Translations under genes and position numbers: made by a program | NCBI GenBank assembly: GCA_905182035.1 | Contig: CAJIZL010000003.1 | Span: forward strand, 1 to 64,000 | Length of the DNA: 64,000 nt | Direction: 5' to 3' | Source of the DNA: Oceanospirillaceae bacterium ASP10-02a | Lineage (GTDB): Bacteria > Pseudomonadota > Gammaproteobacteria > Pseudomonadales > Balneatricaceae | Notes under the pieces: model-generated | Told to the model about the DNA's origin: nothing | The model's input: the letters and a program-made list of their open reading frames with translations, nothing else | Database searches by the model: none | Shown here: positions 26,645 to 36,047 of the stretch, piece by piece | How the letters are laid out: the number at the start of each line of letters is the position of its first letter | Numbering within the stretch: the first letter of the stretch is position 1

Positions 26645-27970
26645 ATGCAGCAGATGGCCAACCAATTATTCCAAAAGACAATCCGGCGGTGGGTGCCGTT
26701 TTGGCGTGATGTGCCTCAGCAGCATGATTTATTGGAAAAGCTATCTCTTGACCCTCAGTTGAATAACGCCGATGAAAAGGTATTGTTAACTTGGATGGAT
26801 GCCTGCCTTAAAGATAATGGTGGGGAGGTGGCTGCAAGGACACGAGCGGCTGAACTAGGTAGACGTTTCTTAGACCTTAATGACACAGGGCGGGTTCGCT
26901 TTTTGACCCTGATGGCTGATAACTACTCTGTTGATGAAGTGCAGTTAACTCAGGTCATAGAGTCTTGGTTAGCGGCAGATTCAGGCCAGCGTGTTCATCT
27001 AGAAGTGGAGCTTCGCAGTGCCCTAGAACCACCAAGAATGAAACTACTGACGCAGTTTAATGAGCTTCCTCAAGGCATTAAGTTTCTTGTGGACATGCGT
27101 GCTGAATTGCTGCGGTTACGCAAAGAGCACCCCAAGCTTGCGCCCTTAGAAGCAGATTTGAAACGCCTTTTGAGTGCTTGGTTTGATATTGGATTACTGC
27201 AAATGGAGGAGATCAACTGGCGCTCCAGTGCTGAATTGCTAGAGAAATTGATTGCTTATGAGGCAGTGCATGCAATACAGAGTTGGAATGACCTGAAAAA
27301 CCGACTCGATTCAGATCGCCGTTGCTTTGCCTTCTTCCACCCTAATATGCCAAAAGAACCGTTGATATTTGTTGAAGTTGCTCTGGTTAAAGGTATGGCC
27401 AACAATGTTCAAGAATTGCTTGACGAGGCTGCGCCACTGGAAGATATTGGCCAGGCCGACACGGCCATATTTTATTCTATTTCCAACGCCCAAGAGGGCC
27501 TCTCGGGGATCAGTTTTGGTAATTTTCTAATTAAGCGTGTGGTTAAGCAACTGCAGCAAGAGTTCCCTCAGCTTGCACAGTTTGCAACCCTTTCTCCCAT
27601 TCCAGGGTTCTGCCACTGGTTAGACGGCATCGATGCTGTGCAGGAATCCGCCTTATTGGATGAGGGACTAACATTGAGGTCGCCGGAACACCTTCAGAAA
27701 TTGGCCGCCCACTACCTTGGTGAACAAAAACAAAAGCGCAATCAAAACTTTGCTCGTGACCCTGTAGCACATTTCCATCTTAGCAATGGTGCTCAGATTG
27801 AGCGGTTGAATTGGATGGCTGACACTTCTGAGAATGGGCTGAAACAAGCTGAAGGAATGATGGTTAACTACCTTTATGAGCTACCTCATATTGAAAGCCG
27901 CAGTCAGGGCTACAGTGCTGAAGGTAAGGTGGCTTTGTCTGTTAGCATTGAAAAGCAATTAAATAAATAA
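26645..27970 (+). CDS. Malonyl-CoA decarboxylase
   Basis: 441 residues from an ATG preceded by a strong GGAGAGG site; the frame is open 81 bases further upstream, but without such a site. An N-terminal helical domain is followed by a GNAT-like catalytic domain with the family motif LSPIPGFCHWL and the late HLSNGAQIERLNWMAD segment, which carries the catalytic His. The product is acetyl-CoA plus CO2. It may feed on malonyl-CoA or malonate-semialdehyde-derived carbon. Acrylate from DMSP can lead to 3-carbon acyl-CoAs, but a direct link is inference. It converges on the LysR gene. Confidence 0.9.
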   Translation: MQQMANQLFQKTIRRWVPFWRDVPQQHDLLEKLSLDPQLNNADEKVLLTWMDACLKDNGGEVAARTRAAELGRRFLDLNDTGRVRFLTLMADNYSVDEVQLTQVIESWLAADSGQRVHLEVELRSALEPPRMKLLTQFNELPQGIKFLVDMRAELLRLRKEHPKLAPLEADLKRLLSAWFDIGLLQMEEINWRSSAELLEKLIAYEAVHAIQSWNDLKNRLDSDRRCFAFFHPNMPKEPLIFVEVALVKGMANNVQELLDEAAPLEDIGQADTAIFYSISNAQEGLSGISFGNFLIKRVVKQLQQEFPQLAQFATLSPIPGFCHWLDGIDAVQESALLDEGLTLRSPEHLQKLAAHYLGEQKQKRNQNFARDPVAHFHLSNGAQIERLNWMADTSENGLKQAEGMMVNYLYELPHIESRSQGYSAEGKVALSVSIEKQLNK

Positions 27971-27992
27971 AGCCTGCCCTTCTAGTAATAGC

Positions 27993-28916
27993 CTAGTTAT
28001 TGCCTGAACCGTCAAAACTGATCTGGCACCAGCTTTGTAACTGTTCAGACACAGCACTAAGCAACTCGGCATGCTGATGGCTTTTCCGCACCAGTGCGCT
28101 CCAATGTACGGGTATGCCTTGATCAGTGACAGGCAGAGCTAATAGCTCACGGTTGTCTAAGGAGGGCTGCACTGCCCAGCGGCTCAAAATAGAACGGCCA
28201 AAGCCAGCTTTAACCATCTCGATTACCGCTTCGGTATTTCCTGCTCGTAAATAATTAAGTGGCCTTCGGCCCGCTGGACGCCACAACAGCTCTTCCTCAA
28301 ACCCAGTTTCATAAATGGTTGAATAAGTAATGAATGGGTCATCTAAAAAGTCTGCTGCAAGCATATAACCACAGTGCGGTGTGGGGTAGTCAAGTGCACA
28401 TATAGCCAGTAATTCGTCATCAAAAAGTGGGTATACGTGGGCACGGCTAGAAGCAAGGCTACCTGCACTAATAGCGATATCCACATCGCCATCTAATAGG
28501 CTCCGCATAGGCACCTTGCTGGTGTCAGTGATGAATTCAAAATACAAATTAGGCCATTGGTGCTGCAGTTGTTTTAAAAATAATGGCAACCAGCGATAGC
28601 TGTTGTAGGCAAAAGTGCCAATGCGAATGACTTCTCCTGGCGCAGCACCGGCTTTACCCATGAGGGTAGATTCAGCTAAACCTGCCTCCATGAGGATAGT
28701 GTCAGCGCTGGTGGCGAGCAGATCCCCAGCAGAAGTTAACCTTAAACGTCTACCTACGCGGGCAAATAATTTAGTGCTTAAGCGCCGCTCTGCCTCGGCT
28801 ATCTGGTGGCTTAATGCGGGTTGAGTTAACCCCAAAGCTTGGGCTGCAGCTGATACGGTGCCATGAATACGCACAGCCTGCACCACCCGATAGTGGCTTA
28901 GTTGTAAACGTAGCAT
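27993..28916 (-). CDS. LysR-family transcriptional regulator
   Basis: 307 residues. The N-terminal winged helix (about 1-60: HYRVVQAVRIHGTVSAAAQALGLTQPALSHQI) is typical of LysR, followed by an effector-binding domain. It is transcribed divergently from the MttB-like/DMGDH-like operon across 99 bases. This is the classic arrangement for an activator of that operon. The inducer is unknown. Confidence 0.9.
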   Translation of the reverse strand: MLRLQLSHYRVVQAVRIHGTVSAAAQALGLTQPALSHQIAEAERRLSTKLFARVGRRLRLTSAGDLLATSADTILMEAGLAESTLMGKAGAAPGEVIRIGTFAYNSYRWLPLFLKQLQHQWPNLYFEFITDTSKVPMRSLLDGDVDIAISAGSLASSRAHVYPLFDDELLAICALDYPTPHCGYMLAADFLDDPFITYSTIYETGFEEELLWRPAGRRPLNYLRAGNTEAVIEMVKAGFGRSILSRWAVQPSLDNRELLALPVTDQGIPVHWSALVRKSHQHAELLSAVSEQLQSWCQISFDGSGNN

Positions 28917-29015
28917 GTATAAAATAATTTCATAGGTAGTGATAAAAATATTAATTATTCATAAGTTAGACAATACCCTATGATGGCTTTTTATGGCAAG
29001 CCTATGGGTGTGTAA

Positions 29016-30551
29016 ATGAGACGTTCTCGCGCTAATCGCAACAAATCAACACGCCCTAGTGGCGGTGCTCGTCAAGCGCCCTCACGGCAAATGCGCAACC
29101 CATATGCACCCATGCAGCTGATAAATGACAGTCAGTTAGAGGATATTCATCAGGCATCATTAAAACTTCTATGCGACACAGGTATGGATTTTCAGTCGCC
29201 CCAAGCAGTGGATATTTTACGTCGCTCGGGTGCTATGGTGGACGGCGACGGACAGCGAGTTAGGTTTGATCCGGATTGGGTCATGCAAACTATCGCCACC
29301 ACCCCAAGCGAGTTTGTCTTACATGGCCGCCGTCCAGATCGGCATATCCTCATGGGAGGCAATTCAATTGCCTATGCCATGGTGGCCAGCACACCCAACG
29401 TCTCCGATTTAGACAGAGGTCGAATTACGGGTAATTATGATGATTTCTGCAATTTATTGCGTTTAGGCGAAAGCCTGAACAGTGTTCAATTACAGGCAGG
29501 GTTTCCGGTTGAACCCTGTGACGTTAATGTGAACACTCGCCACATCGTGGCAGCTGCAGCCATGGCGCGGTTGACCACTAAACCTGTAGGCGGTTATGCC
29601 TTAGGCCGACAACGAATGCAGGATGTGATTGATATCGCACGCATTGGTCGTGGCATTGACCACGCTACTCTACTTACGCAGCCTTCCATTCATACGGTAG
29701 TGAATTCAAACTCTCCACTCATTTATGATGGGGCGTTATTGGAAGGCGCCATTGTTATGGCCGAAAACAATCAGCCTGTCATCTATACCCCATTTACGCT
29801 GGCGGGCGCCATGGCGCCAATCACCATGGCGGGCGCCTTGGTGCAGCAAAACGCAGAATGCCTAGCAGGCCTTGCCTTTCACCAGTGTGTTAACCCAGGC
29901 GCACCGGCCATGTATGGCAGTTTTACCTCCAATGTGGATATGAAATCTGGTTCGCCTGCTTTTGGCACACCTGAATACAGCCAAGCCACCATTGTGTCCG
30001 GCCAATTGGCGCGTAAGTATGGCATTCCCCTGCGTGCTTCCAATGCCAACGCTTCTAATGCACCTGATGCACAAGCCACTTATGAGTCCCAAATGTCTTT
30101 ATGGGCGTGTATGTTGGGCCAAGTTAATTATGTTCTCCATGGCTTGGGTTGGATTGAAGGTGGGTTATGCACCTCTTATGAAAAGGTTATTCTAGATGCT
30201 GAAATGATTCAAATGCAGCAAGCTTTTTTGCAGCCTATGGATACCAGTGCAGACTCGTTAGCAGTAGATGCTATTGCAGAAGTGGGGCCTGGCAGCCACT
30301 TTTTTGCCTCACCCCATACCATGTCTCGTTATGAAGACGCGTTTTATTCACCGTTTTTATCAAACTGGTCCAATTTTGAAAATTGGCGTGATATGGGTGC
30401 AATGGATGCGACGCAACGTGCTAACAAAATTTGGAAACAGATGCTCCAAGATTATGAGGAACCCAAGTTAGAGGTTGCCATAGACGATGAACTGACGGAC
30501 TTTGTAGAGCGGCGTACCCATGAAGGTGGAGCGGCACCAGGATCAAAATAA
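29016..30551 (+). CDS. MttB-superfamily (trimethylamine methyltransferase-like) protein, non-pyrrolysine
   Basis: 511 residues with the TIM-barrel MttB fold. The basic, proline-rich N-terminus (about 1-30) is an extension before the domain. There is no in-frame TAG, so it is not a pyrrolysine enzyme. Non-Pyl members include glycine betaine:corrinoid methyltransferase MtgB and carnitine or proline-betaine enzymes. No corrinoid partner (MttC) is adjacent; instead a DMGDH/GcvT-type flavoprotein follows after 12 bases. The pair may demethylate a quaternary or tertiary amine with transfer of the methyl to folate or cobalamin. Substrate and mechanism are inferred. Confidence 0.82.
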   Translation: MRRSRANRNKSTRPSGGARQAPSRQMRNPYAPMQLINDSQLEDIHQASLKLLCDTGMDFQSPQAVDILRRSGAMVDGDGQRVRFDPDWVMQTIATTPSEFVLHGRRPDRHILMGGNSIAYAMVASTPNVSDLDRGRITGNYDDFCNLLRLGESLNSVQLQAGFPVEPCDVNVNTRHIVAAAAMARLTTKPVGGYALGRQRMQDVIDIARIGRGIDHATLLTQPSIHTVVNSNSPLIYDGALLEGAIVMAENNQPVIYTPFTLAGAMAPITMAGALVQQNAECLAGLAFHQCVNPGAPAMYGSFTSNVDMKSGSPAFGTPEYSQATIVSGQLARKYGIPLRASNANASNAPDAQATYESQMSLWACMLGQVNYVLHGLGWIEGGLCTSYEKVILDAEMIQMQQAFLQPMDTSADSLAVDAIAEVGPGSHFFASPHTMSRYEDAFYSPFLSNWSNFENWRDMGAMDATQRANKIWKQMLQDYEEPKLEVAIDDELTDFVERRTHEGGAAPGSK

Positions 30552-30563
30552 AAGGAAAAAAAT

Positions 30564-32981
30564 ATGAAGGCCCATGTTCAAGTAGCAGTTATTGGTGGTG
30601 GCGTAGTTGGTTGCTCAGTGCTTTATCACCTAACCAAGTTGGGATGGGCAGACGTGTGCCTTATAGAACGTTCAGAGCTAACCTCTGGTTCTACGTGGCA
30701 TGCTGCTGGTGGTTTTCATACACTTAATGCTGACCCCAATATGGCAGCATTACAAGGGTATACAATTAAACTCTACAAAGAGCTTGAGGCCATTAGTGGT
30801 TTAACCTGTGGGTTGCATCATGTGGGTGGCATTACCCTGGCTGATAGCCCAGAACGTATGGATTTTATTAAAGCGGCAAGGGCCATGCACCGGCACATGG
30901 GGTTAGATACACAAATCATTACCCCAGAAGAGATCAAAAAACTAAGCCCCATCGTCAATACAGAAGGTATTTTAGGTGGCTTATATGATCCACTTGATGG
31001 CCACCTAGATCCTTCTGGTACCACCCATGCCTATGCTAAAGCGGCACAAATACAAGGCGCAGAAATCTATTTAAGAAATCCAGTATCCGACCTTACACAA
31101 CGCCCTGATGGGAGCTGGGATGTGACCACTAAAAACGGCATGATCCATGCTGAGCATGTGGTTAATGCGGGTGGTCTATGGGCTCGTGAGTTGGGTGAAA
31201 TGGTAGGGGTGTTCTTGCCTCTCCACCCCATGGAACATCAGTATCTGATCACTGATGACCTGCCTCAAGTATTTACCCGTGATGAAGAGCTCCCCCACAT
31301 AATGGACCCATCAGGGGAAAGTTATTTGCGCCAAGAAGGTAAAGGCCTAGTGATTGGTATTTATGAGCAAGACTGTGACCCATGGGCCTTAGATGGCACC
31401 CGTTGGGACTTTGGCCATGAGCTTTTAGATAACAAACTCGATCGCATTGGTGACTCTCTTGAGTTTGCCTTTAAACGCTTCCCCTGTTTAGAAACGGCGG
31501 GCATTAAGTCCATCGTCAACGGGCCGTTTACCTTTGCACCAGATGGTAATCCACTGGTTGGCCCTGTGCCTGGATTACAAAACTATTGGTCCTGCTGTGC
31601 TGTGATGGCGGGTTTTAGTCAGGGTGGAGGTGTGGGCTTGAGCTTGGCCGAGTGGATGGTACATGGCGAGACATCACGAGATGTGTTTGCTATGGATGTA
31701 GCGCGCTATGGCAATTATTGCACCAAGGCCTATACCCGTAATAAGGTGCGTGAAAACTATCAGAAACGGTTTAGTATTTCTTATCCTAACGAAGAACTAC
31801 CTGCTGGCCGCCCACTAAATACGACACCGGTCTATAGCATCTGGCAGCAACAACGAGCGGTATTTGGGCAAGGCTATGGCATGGAGCATGTGAATTATTT
31901 TGCACCTGAAGGAGAGCCATTGTTAGAAACTCCCAGTTTTAGACGGTCTAACGCCTTTAGTGCCATTGGTAAGGAATGCCACGCTGTGCGCACCTCTGTG
32001 GGCATTAACGAGGTGCATAATTTTGGTAAATACCTAGTCACCGGTAAAGGTGCTCGGGCTTGGTTAGATGGTGTTATGGCAGGCAAACTACCTCAACTTG
32101 GACGTATCACTTTAAGCCCTATGCTAAGCCCATCAGGCAAGCTCATGGGCGACTTCACGATTTCTCATATTACTGAACATGAGTACCAACTCACTGCGTC
32201 CTTTGGTGCCCAAGACCTGCACATGCGCTGGTTTGAGCAATATTTACCTGTGCCAGACGTAGTGCTTAAGAATATTTCTATGAGCCGTATTGGCTTTCAA
32301 ATTGCAGGGCCAAAGGCACGTGATTTATTAGCCCTTTGCACTCGATTTGATGTTTCCCACAGCGCTATGCCATTTTTGTCGGTACGCAAAATGGAGGTGG
32401 GCCAGTGTGATGCCATAGTCCAGCGGGTAAGTTATACAGGAGATTTGGGCTACGAAATCTATGTACCTGCAGAACAACAAGTAAGCTTGTACCATACCTT
32501 AGCCAATGCGGGTGTGGCATTTGATCTTAAACCCTTTGGTATGCGCGCTATGATGAGTCTGCGCTTAGAAAAGTCTTTTGGGTCTTGGATGCGGGAATAC
32601 AAACCTGACTACACCCCTATGGAAACAGGTATGGATCGCTTTATGGATTACCACAAAGATGCTGATTACATTGGCAAGGCTGCTGCTCTTGCCGAACTGG
32701 CACAGCCTCCAAAGAGGAAGTTAGTGAGCTTTATGGTAGATGCAATAGATGCGGATGTGGTGGCCGACGAACCTATATGGAAAGACGGTAACGTAGTGGG
32801 TTTTGTGACTTCTGGAGGCTATGCTCATTTTTGTAAGCAATCTGTAGCACTGGGTTTTGTACCTACGGATATGATTACTGAAGGCGCAGCATTTGAGATC
32901 GAAATCTTAGGTGAAATGTGCTCAGCGAGGCTTTTTAGCGACCCCTTGTTTGATCCCCAGTCTCGACGTATGCAGGGTTAG
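30564..32981 (+). CDS. Dimethylglycine/sarcosine dehydrogenase-like flavoprotein with GcvT domain
   Basis: 805 residues. The N-terminal DAO-type FAD domain has GGGVVG (11-16) and the SGSTWHAAGG motif, in which H46 is placed to attach FAD covalently as in dimethylglycine and sarcosine dehydrogenases. A linker domain and a C-terminal GcvT/aminomethyltransferase domain (about 430-800) would bind tetrahydrofolate and take up the methyl-derived one-carbon unit. A strong AAAGGA site precedes the ATG. It is co-transcribed with the MttB-like gene. Its last 47 bases overlap the convergent creatininase-family gene. Dimethylglycine or a related N-methyl amine is the likely substrate. Confidence 0.86.
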   Translation: MKAHVQVAVIGGGVVGCSVLYHLTKLGWADVCLIERSELTSGSTWHAAGGFHTLNADPNMAALQGYTIKLYKELEAISGLTCGLHHVGGITLADSPERMDFIKAARAMHRHMGLDTQIITPEEIKKLSPIVNTEGILGGLYDPLDGHLDPSGTTHAYAKAAQIQGAEIYLRNPVSDLTQRPDGSWDVTTKNGMIHAEHVVNAGGLWARELGEMVGVFLPLHPMEHQYLITDDLPQVFTRDEELPHIMDPSGESYLRQEGKGLVIGIYEQDCDPWALDGTRWDFGHELLDNKLDRIGDSLEFAFKRFPCLETAGIKSIVNGPFTFAPDGNPLVGPVPGLQNYWSCCAVMAGFSQGGGVGLSLAEWMVHGETSRDVFAMDVARYGNYCTKAYTRNKVRENYQKRFSISYPNEELPAGRPLNTTPVYSIWQQQRAVFGQGYGMEHVNYFAPEGEPLLETPSFRRSNAFSAIGKECHAVRTSVGINEVHNFGKYLVTGKGARAWLDGVMAGKLPQLGRITLSPMLSPSGKLMGDFTISHITEHEYQLTASFGAQDLHMRWFEQYLPVPDVVLKNISMSRIGFQIAGPKARDLLALCTRFDVSHSAMPFLSVRKMEVGQCDAIVQRVSYTGDLGYEIYVPAEQQVSLYHTLANAGVAFDLKPFGMRAMMSLRLEKSFGSWMREYKPDYTPMETGMDRFMDYHKDADYIGKAAALAELAQPPKRKLVSFMVDAIDADVVADEPIWKDGNVVGFVTSGGYAHFCKQSVALGFVPTDMITEGAAFEIEILGEMCSARLFSDPLFDPQSRRMQG

Positions 32982-33732
32982 CGTCCATTAAGTCACTGAG
33001 CTCATCTACAATGGCTTGTGCTGCAATTGCTATTAGCTGAGTGCCGATGTGTGGGCTCGCTAAGGCCGAATGAGAGCCTACGCGACCATCGGGGAAGGTG
33101 CGCTGGTGACTAACGGGGTCTCCGTGGCGATCACCACTGTGGGCTTTAATGTAAGCCTCACTTAGGGGCATAGGAGGTTCTCTCGCTAAATCTGGGTCTA
33201 ATCTACGTTGGTTGACTTGGGTAATGGAGATTTCTGCAGGTGTTGCATGCATCCCTTCCCATGTGCCAAAAGCTTTTTGACGCAGATCTTGTACCTCATC
33301 AAAGTCCCACCAACTGCGTAACTTGATAGCGTGGGGGGCGAGGTTCTTTATGACTTGGCGTGCGGGTTCAAGGTTGGCACCATGGCCATTGAGTAAGTAA
33401 ATTTGATTAAAACCGTGGCTAATAAAAGAGCTACATACTTCTTCTAACAGTAGGGTAAATGTCGGTACCGACACTGAAACGGTTCCAGCAAAGGCCATAT
33501 TGAAGGGTGCTGGTGTATAAACCAATGGGGGCGCTACTAACCACCCAGCTATTCCTGCAGCAGCCATTGCGACGGTCTCGGCACATAGGTAATCAGTGCC
33601 CATAAGGCCCATTGGGCCATGTTGTTCGAATGAGCCAAGGGGCAATAACAGCGGTTTGCCGGTAGCAATATAGGTTTCAACCTCTGGCCAAGTGAGTTGG
33701 CTCAGGGCTAAGGGCTTTTGGTTTGTATCCAT
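32935..33732 (-). CDS. Creatininase-family amidohydrolase
   Basis: 265 residues. Metal ligands E36, H38 and D47 (GSFEQHGP and GTDYL) and H117 (LNGHGAN) are present, with E167 later. In creatininase itself the last motif is NGHxEN and its Glu binds the second metal; here that position is A119. The protein therefore more resembles non-creatinine members that open cyclic amides or formamides (for example FAPy deformylase or MftE). It is last in the operon binding protein-GST-creatininase, overlapping the GST gene by 25 bases. It converges on the DMGDH-like gene with a 47-base overlap of coding ends. Confidence 0.82.
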   Translation of the reverse strand: MDTNQKPLALSQLTWPEVETYIATGKPLLLPLGSFEQHGPMGLMGTDYLCAETVAMAAAGIAGWLVAPPLVYTPAPFNMAFAGTVSVSVPTFTLLLEEVCSSFISHGFNQIYLLNGHGANLEPARQVIKNLAPHAIKLRSWWDFDEVQDLRQKAFGTWEGMHATPAEISITQVNQRRLDPDLAREPPMPLSEAYIKAHSGDRHGDPVSHQRTFPDGRVGSHSALASPHIGTQLIAIAAQAIVDELSDLMDANPAYVETGDQTRGR

Positions 33733-34403
33733 TGTGTCAATAAAGGCCTGTACGTATCTAGTTCTGCCGCTACCCAGGGAAGTTGTTCCATGTCTTGCTG
33801 ATAGTCAGCGGTTAGACCTATGAAACGGTGGGGTAAGCCCCAGCTTCTATACATCATAGTGATCCATTCAAGACTTACGATTAGGCCACAGTCAGCGAGG
33901 CAGAACTGGATGTTGGGACGTAATGCTAATGCCCGGGGCAACTGTTGCAGACGTTGTTGCAGTTGCTCTAGAGCTTTAGCGTGAGGGTGTGGTTGACCAA
34001 TATCTGAAAATAATGCGCGCACACAGGGTTCTAGCCGTGTGTCGTGAAAGCGCCCTAATGCACGCACCTGTGCCCGTTCCATAATATCTGTAGGCATGGC
34101 TGGCGGTAGTGGCACCCTTTCTTCAAGGTATTCGGCAATTGCCTCTGAGTCGGCAATAATCTGCTCCCCCACTTGCAGGGCAGGCAGGTTGCCAGCTGGA
34201 ACTAAAGCCCCGTAGGCTTTTGAGCCATAACCCCCTGGTGGAGGCAGCTCATCCCATGTCAATTTTTTAAAGCGCATTAACAATCTTAGCTTAGCGCAAT
34301 ACAAGCTAACTGGCACACTGTACACGCAGAGGTGTGGCACAGGAAGGCTGGGGTCGACCCCCAGCGCCTCCTGGGAAACTTTTGTTATAGAGCAAGTTTC
34401 CAC
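33708..34403 (-). CDS. Glutathione S-transferase family protein
   Basis: 231 residues. A thioredoxin-fold domain starts near residue 25 (CVYSVPVSLYCAKLRLLM) and includes the cis-Pro motif GNLPALQV and ADSEAIAEYLEE; a helical domain follows. The pattern resembles zeta or beta-like GSTs such as maleylacetoacetate isomerase or dehalogenating GSTs. The first ~20 residues overlap the upstream gene by 19 bases, so a GTG near 34331 is an alternative start. Being sandwiched between an amino-acid binding protein and a hydrolase suggests a role in processing the imported compound, for instance cis-trans isomerisation of a ring-cleavage product. Confidence 0.78.
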   Translation of the reverse strand: METCSITKVSQEALGVDPSLPVPHLCVYSVPVSLYCAKLRLLMRFKKLTWDELPPPGGYGSKAYGALVPAGNLPALQVGEQIIADSEAIAEYLEERVPLPPAMPTDIMERAQVRALGRFHDTRLEPCVRALFSDIGQPHPHAKALEQLQQRLQQLPRALALRPNIQFCLADCGLIVSLEWITMMYRSWGLPHRFIGLTADYQQDMEQLPWVAAELDTYRPLLTQWIQTKSP

Positions 34404-35161
34404 TTAGCACCAATTTTGTCAAAAAAACCACGCTCTTGCTTAAGGAGAATCCAGTTATTAACGTAGTTAATCCACACCTGATCTGCTTGCGGTAGCAGCA
34501 TAGCAATTGGTGTAGGAGCCTTGGGCTTAGCCACGGGGACGATCATAAGCTGTGGGTATTTTTCCACCAACTTTTCAGCTTCCACGTTAGACGTGATGTG
34601 GGCATCAGCTCTCATAGACAGTACTTCTTGGAAGTCGCGGGCAGGAGCCTCAACGATCTGGTGCTTCGCATTAGGGAAGAATTGCTTCACTTGGCTTTCT
34701 TGAGTGGTGCCCAAGGTGGCAGCAACAGTAACATCTGCTTTATCTAGGTCTGCCCAGTCGCGAAAGCGGTCGGCATTTTTGGTTAAAGTGAGTGGTACTG
34801 TTCCCAAAGAAAAGTAGCTAATGGAATAGCCAGCTGCTTTGGCGCGTTTTGCCGAAATAGAAGCTGAGCCGGTCATATGGTATTTTCCGGAGGTGACACC
34901 GCTCACTAGGGTTTTCCAATCGGTAGCAACAAATTCTACGTCAACGCCGAGATCTTTTGCAAGCTCAGTCATCACGTCAATGTCATACCCTTTGTAGGAA
35001 TTGGTTTCTGGATCCTTCATGGTCATTGGGTTCCAGTCTCCTGTAGTACCGACTTTTAATACACCTTCACTCAGAATTTCTTGTAGTGCTGATCCAGCCA
35101 TAGCTGGTGTGGCTGCAACGACCAGAGCCGCTGCTAGAGCCCACTTTTTCATATTCATCAT
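34385..35161 (-). CDS. Polar amino acid ABC transporter substrate-binding protein
   Basis: 258 residues with a signal peptide cleaved after about residue 22 (AMA). The mature SBP family 3 fold shows LKVGTTGDWNPMTMKDPETN and YKGYDIDVMTELAKDLGVDVEFV, typical for HisJ/GlnH-type receptors of the periplasm. The ATPase and permease of the transporter lie on the other strand starting at 35303, so the importer is split across a divergent promoter. First gene of the minus-strand operon with GST and creatininase-family genes. The ligand is unknown but probably amino-acid-like. Confidence 0.9.
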   Translation of the reverse strand: MMNMKKWALAAALVVAATPAMAGSALQEILSEGVLKVGTTGDWNPMTMKDPETNSYKGYDIDVMTELAKDLGVDVEFVATDWKTLVSGVTSGKYHMTGSASISAKRAKAAGYSISYFSLGTVPLTLTKNADRFRDWADLDKADVTVAATLGTTQESQVKQFFPNAKHQIVEAPARDFQEVLSMRADAHITSNVEAEKLVEKYPQLMIVPVAKPKAPTPIAMLLPQADQVWINYVNNWILLKQERGFFDKIGAKWKLAL

Positions 35162-35302
35162 GACACTTCTCCCATTATAATTTTATTTATCTTGCTTAAA
35201 GATAATTGCAGGAGTGATAAGAAATTGCAAGAGAATTAACTTATTGCACAGAAATAAATCTGGTGCTAACATCATTTTAGTTATTCAAAAGGAGTAAACA
35301 AT
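35162..35302. promoter_or_regulatory. Divergent promoter region of the split ABC transporter system
   Basis: 141 AT-rich bases between two operons read away from each other. The plus-strand operon encodes an XRE-cupin regulator that is a likely binder of this region. I cannot define exact sites. Confidence 0.45.
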
Positions 35303-36037
35303 ATGGCTTCAGCTCACCCTCGTGTTGTCATTAACATGCAAGGTGTCGACAAAGTGTTCGGTGAATTTAAAGCTTTGGATTCGGTGTCTTTGCAAGTCCA
35401 TGAAGGCGAAAAGATGGTCATCTGTGGGCCCTCTGGTTCTGGCAAGTCCACCTTAATTCGCTGTATCAATGGCTTGGAAGATATTCACGCTGGAGATGTG
35501 TTCGTAGCGCCAGTGGAGGCCAATGGCAGCCGTGATGCGCGCATTGGCATGGTATTCCAGCAGTTTAATTTATTCCCTCACCTCACAGTGATGCAAAATC
35601 TTACGCTTGGCCCGATGCGGGTGAGCAAACTCAGCCGTATCGACGCCGAGGCAAGGGCCCGTGCTTGCCTAGAGCGGGTCCAGATTCCAGAACAAGCGGA
35701 CAAGTTACCCCGTCAACTGTCTGGTGGCCAACAGCAACGGGTAGCTATTGCACGAAGTTTATGTATGGAGCCTGATATCATCTTGTTTGATGAGCCCACT
35801 TCGGCTCTGGATCCCGAAATGATTAACGAGGTGCTGGAGGTGATGGTGGGTTTGGCCGACAGTGGCATTACCATGATATGCGTCACTCATGAGATGGGGT
35901 TTGCCAAGCGGGTGGCTGATACTATGGTGTTTATGGAGGGTGGAAGAATTGTGGAACAGTCGCCCCCTGAAAAGTTCTTTAGTGCCCCAGAGAGCCTCCG
36001 TTGCCAGCAGTTTTTAGCCAAAATATTACATCATTAG
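35303..36037 (+). CDS. Polar amino acid ABC transporter ATP-binding protein
   Basis: 244 residues of the GlnQ/HisP type. Walker A GPSGSGKST (42-50), Q-loop MVFQQFNLFPHLTV, signature LSGGQQQR and Walker B ILFDEPTSALDPE are intact. An AAGGAG site sits 8 bases before the ATG. It heads the plus-strand operon and pairs with the permease 10 bases downstream and the binding protein on the opposite strand. Confidence 0.93.
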   Translation: MASAHPRVVINMQGVDKVFGEFKALDSVSLQVHEGEKMVICGPSGSGKSTLIRCINGLEDIHAGDVFVAPVEANGSRDARIGMVFQQFNLFPHLTVMQNLTLGPMRVSKLSRIDAEARARACLERVQIPEQADKLPRQLSGGQQQRVAIARSLCMEPDIILFDEPTSALDPEMINEVLEVMVGLADSGITMICVTHEMGFAKRVADTMVFMEGGRIVEQSPPEKFFSAPESLRCQQFLAKILHH

Positions 36038-36047
36038 AAGGCCTGAA

